Positions 57,785 to 64,000 of a stretch of DNA of 64,000 nucleotides are shown piece after piece. Below the pieces are notes generated by a model. The model was not told where the DNA came from. It was given only the letters and a program-made list of their open reading frames with translations, and searched no databases. The number at the start of each line of letters is the position of its first letter. Within the stretch, counting starts at the first letter, position 1. The position numbers and the translations under genes are program-made. Location: NCBI GenBank assembly GCA_964035015.1, contig OZ035998.1:41155531-41219530 (forward strand), read 5' to 3'. Source of the DNA: Corallium rubrum (lineage: Eukaryota; Cnidaria; Anthozoa; Scleralcyonacea; Coralliidae).

Positions 57785-58306
57785 AAATATAGAGAAGTAA
57801 TATATCATACACGAGGAGGAGTGTTTCATCAGAATATCCAAACACCGAGACGTTTGTTGAAAACCGAAGCCGAGGTTTGAACAAACTTCGAGGTGTTTGG
57901 ATATCCTGATGAGACACTCCTCCGAGTGTATGATATAGTATTTCAAACAAATCAGTATTTTAAGAGAAAATCAAGGTAAAAGTTTGCTTAATTTATGTAA
58001 TTTCTTCCTCCGATATCCAAACCACCGTCACGGTACTGATTTCCTTTGGGTTTTCCTCATGAATTATTAATGAGTTTGAGATATTTGAATAATACACGCA
58101 AATCGCCTCCGGCTATGTTGCGTATCAATTGACGACGCGGAATCACGATTATTATATAGAAGATTATGTATAACATCAAAAATACAGGTAAGAATCTGGT
58201 AAAAAAAGCCGAGAATCCGGACAAGAACGCTCAAAGTAGAGAACCATGCAACAACTCTACTCTCACGAGGTATTCAAAGTTGAGACAAATCGCCAACCAT
58301 GCAGGC

Positions 58307-58590
58307 TTAACTTGACCCTAGACTTGCTCCAAGTCTGCCTCTTGTTGTTTCGAGACGGGTTTGTTTCGAGATGGGTTATGTTTTGATTTAAAGGTGTACG
58401 TGTGAAAAGTGGCGACGCGGGCGAGCAAAATGGCGAATATAAAAGGCGGTCGGCCACGGGAAGAAAAGCGGGCGAGCGAAAACCCGCGTTCGCTCGCCCG
58501 CTTTTCTTCCCGTGGCCGACCGCCTTTTATCTCGAAACAAACCCGTCGCGAAACAACAAGAGGCAGACTTGGAGCAAGTCTACCCTGACC
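58307..58590. mobile_element. Palindromic element with gcgggcgagcg core
   Basis: Arms (agacttgctccaagtctgcc, ctcttgttgtttcgagacgg, ggcggtcggccacgggaaga) return inverted on the right. The centre is cccgcgttcgctcgcccgct. The left half is longer by about 60 bp. GC-rich against an AT-rich background. Confidence 0.8.
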
Positions 58591-58733
58591 CATGCTTTTC
58601 AAAAGTATATGGCACCCGACGTAAAATGCTCCAAGGCTCATAAAACTGAATGCACTGACGTTACCAAAGAACCACATAATACACTTGTAAACTCAAGCTT
58701 ACTATATAAAATCATGCAGAATATCTCACCAAC

Positions 58734-58837
58734 CTTGGGTACAGTCTGAGCCAGTCCATCCTTCACAACACTTTTTCACTTCTTGGTACCTTGTCTTGTA
58801 AACATTCTTCCGTATCATCCGTGTCAAGGTTAGATTT
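58734..58837 (-). CDS. Exon 3: EMI domain, second half
   Basis: Reads TRMIRKNVYKTRYQEVKKCC then EGWTGSDCTQ: the diagnostic end of an EMI domain (aromatic Y-x-x-R-Y followed by CC-x-G-W-x-G-x-x-C). It joins exon 2 across a phase-2 intron to make one Arg codon, and leaves in phase 1, the phase used by every following EGF exon. The donor AAG|GTTGGT is weaker than an overlapping GTGAGA, but only the former keeps phase with exon 4. Confidence 0.8.
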
Positions 58838-59094
58838 CTATTCAGACATGAATGACAAACTGGTTAATATATAGGGGGGAAACGAGTATTGAAGGTCTTG
58901 CATAATCTAATTTTCTCTCAGTCTTTCAGCGTTCGGCAGCTTCGCCGCACTTAAACTAAATGTTTAGACACCTTCGGTTCTGAATGTACCAAAAGTAAGT
59001 GTGTATGGTGTTTTCCCTTGAACCCTATACCACGACACTTATACATACTAGCAAATAGATATAAGGAATAGTCGATAATTTCTGTCGTACAAAC

Positions 59095-59313
59095 CTGTGG
59101 ACTTTGCAGTATTCGCTTCCATTCCACAACGGTACGCCATTTTCTGCTTCGCTACAGCGGACGATAATATCGTCTTTAACTGTCTGGTTAACACGAATCA
59201 CTTCACGTTCGGCTTTGAGGTAGGGTTCACGATAAATACAGAAGTGTTGAACTGTATTCACGGTGGACGTTTCACTACGATTGGAGACCAATTCCTGATC
59301 GAGTTCGTCAAGT
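59095..59313 (-). CDS. Exon 2: EMI domain, first half
   Basis: Encodes about 72 residues with a C-x(n)-C-x(n)-C pattern (HFCIYREPY ... VRCSEAENG ... SEYCKVHR) and two N-glycosylation sites (NQT, NGS). This is the first half of an EMI domain, a small Cys-rich module found near the N terminus of multimerin, emilin and SCO-spondin and linked to protein multimerisation. The acceptor is CTATAG|A and the donor is AG|GTTTGT. The exit phase (2) matches the entry of exon 3 exactly, giving a continuous reading through the domain. Confidence 0.75.
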
Positions 59314-59428
59314 CTATAGAAAAGTAATATTCACAACAAAGCTCTAGTATCGTCGTCAAACTAAAGATTTAGAAACAAAGTGGTTCAACCGTGTACGATG
59401 AACATGATGAAGGAAAGTTAAAACTTAC

Positions 59429-59840
59429 AATGCTAAACTCGCATCTCGTGGTTCTCTTTCCAAAGACTTTATTACGTGTATTAGCCAAAAAGCTAGAAGC
59501 AAACACGTTAGTTTCTTCTTCGCAATCATTTCTCACCGAGGATGAGGAATTCAAAACCTCGCCAATTGATGTCTTGTTCTTCTTGCTTCGGAGAAGATCA
59601 ACGACACCGAACTCAAGCACTTCGTCTGTCAAAAATGGGCGTTGCACACACAACGCTTCGTTGTCGTAGAATTTTAAAGCTTCGCCTTCTATCGGAATAT
59701 CATTATAATTAGAAAAGAAGAACGGTTTTGTGGTCTCGTGGGATGGACACACCCATATACAGTATATAGTCTGATTCAACGACAAACTTAGTAAACATGA
59801 GCATATAACAAAAGATGCTTTGTTTTCTCTTTTGTATTGG
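59429..59840 (-). CDS. Exon 1 seen: signal peptide core and unknown N-terminal region
   Basis: The minus-strand frame is open from 59851 down to a strong donor (ATT|GTAAGT) at 59429. It begins with a hydrophobic run (ASFVICSCLLSLSLNQ) that looks like a signal-peptide core, followed by about 110 residues with Cys and N-glycosylation sequons (NKT, NSS) but no family I recognise. There is no in-frame ATG before the hydrophobic run, so the initiator Met is probably in a small upstream exon that I could not place; the high end given here is approximate. The exon ends in phase 0, while the best acceptor for the next exon needs phase 2. Either an alternative acceptor (CAG|GAA, exon start 59294) or a missing micro-exon would fix this. 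Confidence 0.55.
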
Positions 59841-60073
59841 TATAATCGTAATCAGTTTGGTGGTCTTTGGTCATTGAAATTTAACCATCGTCACTCATAC
59901 TTATGCAACAATAATAACCACAAGAATAAGGCCATGTGCACACGTGTGGATGGGGTCTAAAACATAGCAAGACAAAACCGGTATCCCTAGATCGTGTTTG
60001 GAAGAAGAGCGAGATCAAAGTATAATTATATAATTGTCAAAAATGATAATTTGTATTTGTTTTGAATTTTAGC

Positions 60074-60398
60074 TATAGTGTGTATCAAAAAAATTCGAAC
60101 CCTTAGAAAATGAATTAGCACTCTTTTCAAACAACCTATTGTAGTAGTTTGAAAGCCCTAAACACTTCTGAGCCACGGATGCGTAAAAAAACACGGTCTT
60201 ATACACCTGGGAAATTAAGATAACTTGAAGTGTATGCATGGTGAAAGTATTTAAAAGCTTTTTCTCTTCCTGTTTAACTTATGTCCTGATTAATTTATAA
60301 CTCAGCGCTTTTAGGGCTTTCAAACTACTACAATAGGTTGTTTGAAAAGAATGCTAATTTATTTTCTAAGGGTTCGAATTTTTTTGATACACACTGTA
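60074..60398. mobile_element. Tc1/mariner-like MITE, copy 1
   Basis: Terminal inverted repeats of about 75 bp starting tagtgtgtatcaaaaaaatt cgaaccc and ending in the inverse, flanked by TA. About 325 bp with no transposase. Copy 2 is at 62604-62936. Confidence 0.8.
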
Positions 60399-61484
60399 GA
60401 CCTCTTGCAGATGACGTCAAAACGGTGCATCTGGAGGACAACATCAAAGTTCCGACGTTCAACAAGCAAATAATGAATGAAAATTCTATAGTTTATAAGC
60501 ATTTGTCCTCCACCAAGGGAATAAGTGCAAGTGGTCTATAGACCTCCTTTTAGCTATGACGTCAAAAAAATCATCTGGAGGACAACTTCAAAGCTCCAAT
60601 GTTCAACAGAGTAAATAACCGAGAAAGCGTAAGATGTCTAATGATTTGATCACACACAACGTTCTTAAGGAATATCTTGTATATGGGATTTTCTAGATTA
60701 TACAATGCAGTGGATTTGTTTTGCTCCATTTAATCGAATATATAAAGCGATGGACGCACCGTATGGACCACTTCTACATTAACGACTAATTTCAATATTC
60801 TTTTATGTACATTTTAAGCCTTTCTAGCCTCGTTTGTGTGCATTCTGCAAAAGAACCTTTCCAAAAAGGTTCATTCAGATGCACATAAAATAATATTTAA
60901 AATGAAGGCCATTATAGCATTGGTCTATAATTTTCTTGCAACTTGCAACAAATCACTGAATGTTGTAAGTTGCATAAAAAATTGCACCGGGTAACACCCC
61001 ATAGCAACTTACGATTTTGTTATTTTTGCCCTGTTGCAAGTTGCAAGAAAAGTTGGATGTGTTCTACTTTTTGCTGCAACTTACAACAATAATCGCAAAG
61101 TTGCTGAACGCGTAACACCCTTCCTGCAACTTGCGATTTTTTTTTCACGAGTAAATTTGTTGTAAGTTGCAAGAAAAATCGCATAGTGTAACAGCACCTT
61201 AATAACACGTTCACCAGAAAACAAATTCAGTGCAAGGACTTATAGAACTAAATCATATATTTCAGTCGCAACTGATGGACCATGAAAAAAAAAGACTCCA
61301 CAATTCTAACAGACACCAAATGTTAGCGCTTGGCACATTTTACATGGCGAGTTCGTGGTTTGTGATAGTGTATGTACACGTACTTGTGATATTTGTGTGT
61401 GTGTTCCTGTCCACATGTCCACATGTCCACGTCTATAGCTATGTCTATGACTCTACCTATTCGTGTGCCCTTATGTGATTGATT

Positions 61485-61930
61485 ACACGACACGACACGA
61501 CACGACACGACACGACACGACACGACACGACACGACACGACACCACACAACACAACACAACACAACACAACACAACACAACACAACACAACACAACACAA
61601 CACAACACAACACAACACAACACAACACAACACAACACAACACAACACAACACAACACAACACAACACAACACAACACAACACAACACAACACAACACAA
61701 CACAACACAACACAACACAACACAACACAACACAACACAACACAACACAACACAACACAACACAACACAACACAACACAACACAACACAACACAACACAA
61801 CACAACACAACACAACACAACACAACACAACACAACACAACACAACACAACACAACACAACACAACACAACACAACACAACACAACACAACAACAGGGCA
61901 CGAACAACACAATACGACACAACACGACAC
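61485..61930. repeat. Pentanucleotide satellite (CACGA)n-(CACAA)n
   Basis: About eleven CACGA units (61489-61542), then about 70 CACAA units (61547-61890), then a mixed edge with CACGA again to 61930. Every frame is open on both strands because the unit lacks stops; this is not coding. Confidence 0.95.
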
Positions 61931-62434
61931 GACAGAGAAAATTAAATGACATTGGGGATGTGTTACAACAACTTAAACTAGAATTGTGAAAATGTTACAA
62001 TTAACAAGCAAACATTTAAAAATACAAATTTTTAAAAATACAGAAATTCTTTTTAAAAAATACAGAGTAAAATAATAATCTTTATTAAATTAATGTACTA
62101 CAAAATTAGTCTGACTGCATGAGTCCAACGTTTTTGCATTAGAAGTTCACACGTCACTCAACGTTGACGAATTTATTGTTTTTAACACCAAATATGCAAA
62201 TTAAACTACAGTAAACTAAGCTTAACAACATTACAGTCCAAAAATCCAACTAATAACAACCAAATAAGAGTTTTTCTATTATCCAAGGCTTAAGTTTACG
62301 ACAACGTCTTGACAAAAACCTATACAAGTACGCCAAAATGAATTAAATAGTCACATAATACTTTCTACGAATATAATTGTCCTCAAAAAATATATACAAA
62401 TTAAATTGTTTAAACAAAAAATACGTTATAGATC

Positions 62435-62606
62435 GTTTTCATCTGACGTCACAGCAGCCATATTGGTGTACCAAAACAATAAAATGGCGGCCATATTGGT
62501 GTACCATATTTATCCTGTGGGAATTTAGCTCTATTCTTATTCAAATATTTCGTATTGTTTCACCGCCACAATGGGGCCACTGATCACGTGAGTGAAAACG
62601 ATCTAC
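62435..62606. mobile_element. TIR MITE (GGCGGCCATATTGGTG family)
   Basis: Ends gatcgttttcatctgacgtc and gatcacgtgagtgaaaacga tc are inverted. The interior has two gccatattggtgtacc repeats. Related to the outer element at 3057-3370. Confidence 0.75.
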
Positions 62607-62936
62607 AGTGTGTATCAAAAAAATTCGAACCCTTAGAAAATGAATTAGCATTCGTTTCAAACAACCTATTGTAGTAGTTTGAAAGCCCTAACCACTTCTG
62701 AGCCATGCATGGATGCGTAAAAAAACACGGTCTTATACACCTGGGAAATTAAGATAACTTGAAGTGTATGCATGGTGAAAATATTTAAAAGCTTTTTCTC
62801 TTCTTGTTTTAAACTTATTGCTGATTAATTTATAACTCAGCGCTTTTTGGGCTTTCAAACTACTACAATAGGTTGTTTGAAAAGAATGCTAATTCATTTT
62901 CTAAGGGTTCGAATTTTTTTGTATACACACTGTATA
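62604..62936. mobile_element. Tc1/mariner-like MITE, copy 2
   Basis: Starts TA-cagtgtgtatcaaaaaaa and ends ttttttgtatacacactg-TA. About 95 percent alike to copy 1 by eye, including the acacggtcttatacacctgg centre. It abuts the MITE at 62435-62606. Confidence 0.85.
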
Positions 62937-64000
62937 CAAAAAACCTATACAAAAAATTGGTGGTATTTTAATATTAATGTTTAGTACCTCGTCGTTAATC
63001 TAAGATTTTTACATCAAGACTCTGCATGTACATAGAATACTAATGTGCGCAAATAGTGCGGTATAAGGTGTATAATCCCGTAGGATTTTTGTCCTAAAGT
63101 TCATTTTTTTTCTTTTTGTAGTTGACTATCGGAGACATGGCAAATAGGAGTGACTTGAAGATCTTTACTGACCCTGATCCTAGCCCGAATAGTGTGGTAT
63201 GAAGTGTCATCAAAACAGATTTCGTAGGATTTGCATGCTAAAGTTGATTTTTTTTCTTTTTTCAGTTTTTTTGAGTGGACTAGGAATCACATCAGATAAT
63301 GCAGTTCAAATTTTCCGAGCTCTCAACCCCCTGTATATCGAAAGGTCGAAAATTTGAAGCCCATCGTTTTCTGATAGTTCGATATCTAGTCAACTCAAAA
63401 AAAAAATCAACTTTAGCATGAAAATCCTATGGGAGCGGTTTTCATGATACTTCTACCACACTAAAATGTAAATCAGGTCTTACAACCAAAATTAACACAC
63501 AACATATAATTGTTGCAAGAAAACGCAAGTATTCAGATTTCTATTCAAATGTCTTATTAAGTGAACTCTCTCCTTACAACAAATAATGTATAACTGACAA
63601 CATATCGTGCACAACATAAAATAACAGTCGTATATACATGCATCATAGTTTCTAGAATTAAGGTGTCTGAGAACGCAGCCAAACCCTTTGTTCTATGTTT
63701 TTGCTCACGTTTGCGCACTTTCACAGTTACAAAACGCATAGAATTTTCTGTATAATAGAGCAGTCATCCAATAGCAACGTTAGGGTTTAATTAATTTTGT
63801 TTAAATAAGCCTGAAACAAAAAAATGTGCACCTTTGGGTCCCTTTCAATATGAATCGTATAGGTAAAAAATATATCCTCTAGCACCTTAATTGTATAAAA
63901 CTGTTTCTCCTTTCAACAGCAAAGTAAAGTAAAGTAAAGTAAAGTAATATACTTCTTGTACATTACTCTTCCATAACCATATATAACCACAAGCATAACA

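Larger units (their letters stand above)
2627..59840 (-). other. Giant secreted mucin / SCO-spondin-like gene (gene span, 32 exons seen, 3' end outside window)
   Basis: All recognisable extracellular domains in the window lie on the minus strand in one consistent order, joined by GT-AG introns. Visible order: signal peptide, EMI, EGF x5, VWD-C8-TIL (D1), VWD-C8-TIL (D2), TIL (D'), partial VWD-C8-TIL (D3), PTS, TIL-VWC-LDLa, F5/8C, LDLa x4, VWC, giant PTS, TIL-VWC, PTS, VWC. D1-D2-D'-D3 is the assembly of von Willebrand factor and gel-forming mucins. EMI before it, and LDLa modules around an F5/8C domain after it, are typical of SCO-spondin. Reading phase is continuous from exon 2 to 18, from 19 to 30 and from 31 to 32. 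It is unresolved at exons 1/2, 18/19 and 30/31, where exons may be missing or misplaced. No stop codon or C-terminal cystine knot is seen. A function in a secreted, disulfide-linked gel or mucus is inferred. Confidence 0.85.
59841..64000. other. Upstream flank of the gene: repeats only
   Basis: No gene recognised. Holds the mariner-like MITE pair, a cttgcaac-rich element (60930-61202), the (CACAA)n block, a TIR MITE (62435-62606), a tail related to family D (63655-63860) and (AAAGT)n at 63920-63946. The promoter and first exon of the giant gene may lie here, but I cannot pinpoint them. Confidence 0.55.

Noticed and set aside
58318-58749. Open frames with ERKPAFARPLFFPWP-like sequence
   Set aside because: Translation of a GC-rich palindromic element.
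61323-61952. Open frames of CVVL and TTQHN repeats
   Set aside because: Translation of the (CACAA)n satellite, open in all frames.

Overview
The window is animal nuclear DNA: AT-rich, full of short introns and small transposable elements, and dominated by one gene on the minus strand. The domain content (EMI, EGF, VWD/C8/TIL, F5/8C, LDLa, VWC, mucin-type Ser/Thr/Pro tracts) together with Penelope-like, CR1-like, 5S-derived and tRNA-derived elements and many foldback MITEs suits a marine invertebrate, most likely a cnidarian (anthozoan). That placement is inference; no species marker was recognised.

The gene runs from about 59.84 kb down to at least 2.63 kb. I resolved 32 exons on the minus strand by matching domains with splice sites and reading phase. 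They sum to about 17.7 kb, roughly 5,900 codons. Order of the product: split signal peptide and unknown N-terminal region (59.4-59.8 kb); EMI domain (58.7-59.3 kb); five EGF-like modules (52.0-57.2 kb); a von Willebrand-type D1-D2-D'-D3 assembly (33.0-51.0 kb); a short 33-bp-unit PTS array (33.0-33.4 kb); TIL-VWC-LDLa (31.6-32.1 kb); F5/8C (discoidin) and four more LDLa modules (26.9-29.7 kb); VWC (26.0 kb); one enormous 10.7-kb exon of 33-bp and 21-bp repeats encoding a Thr/Ser/Pro/Val mucin domain (11.1-21.8 kb); then TIL-VWC, another PTS tract and another VWC (2.6-7.0 kb). No stop codon or cystine-knot end is visible, so the gene probably continues past position 1. It reads as a secreted, multimerising, gel-forming giant that combines SCO-spondin/hemocytin-like domain order with a gel-forming mucin core.

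Several parts look damaged or mis-assembled: the repeat exon has frame breaks clustered at 16.27-19.03 kb, the first half of VWD3 is absent, and one LDLa module carries a frameshift.

The introns and the 4-kb upstream flank (59.84-64.0 kb) hold the mobile DNA: a head-to-head pair of GIY-YIG Penelope-like elements (54.3-56.3 kb), a CR1-like reverse-transcriptase remnant nested in a foldback element (29.8-31.2 kb), a 5S-derived SINE (32.3 kb), tRNA-derived SINEs (7.8, 48.3 and 50.3 kb), many MITE families in two to five copies, two minisatellites, a (TA)n block and a (CACAA)n block. No intact second gene, tRNA gene, rRNA gene or CRISPR array is seen.
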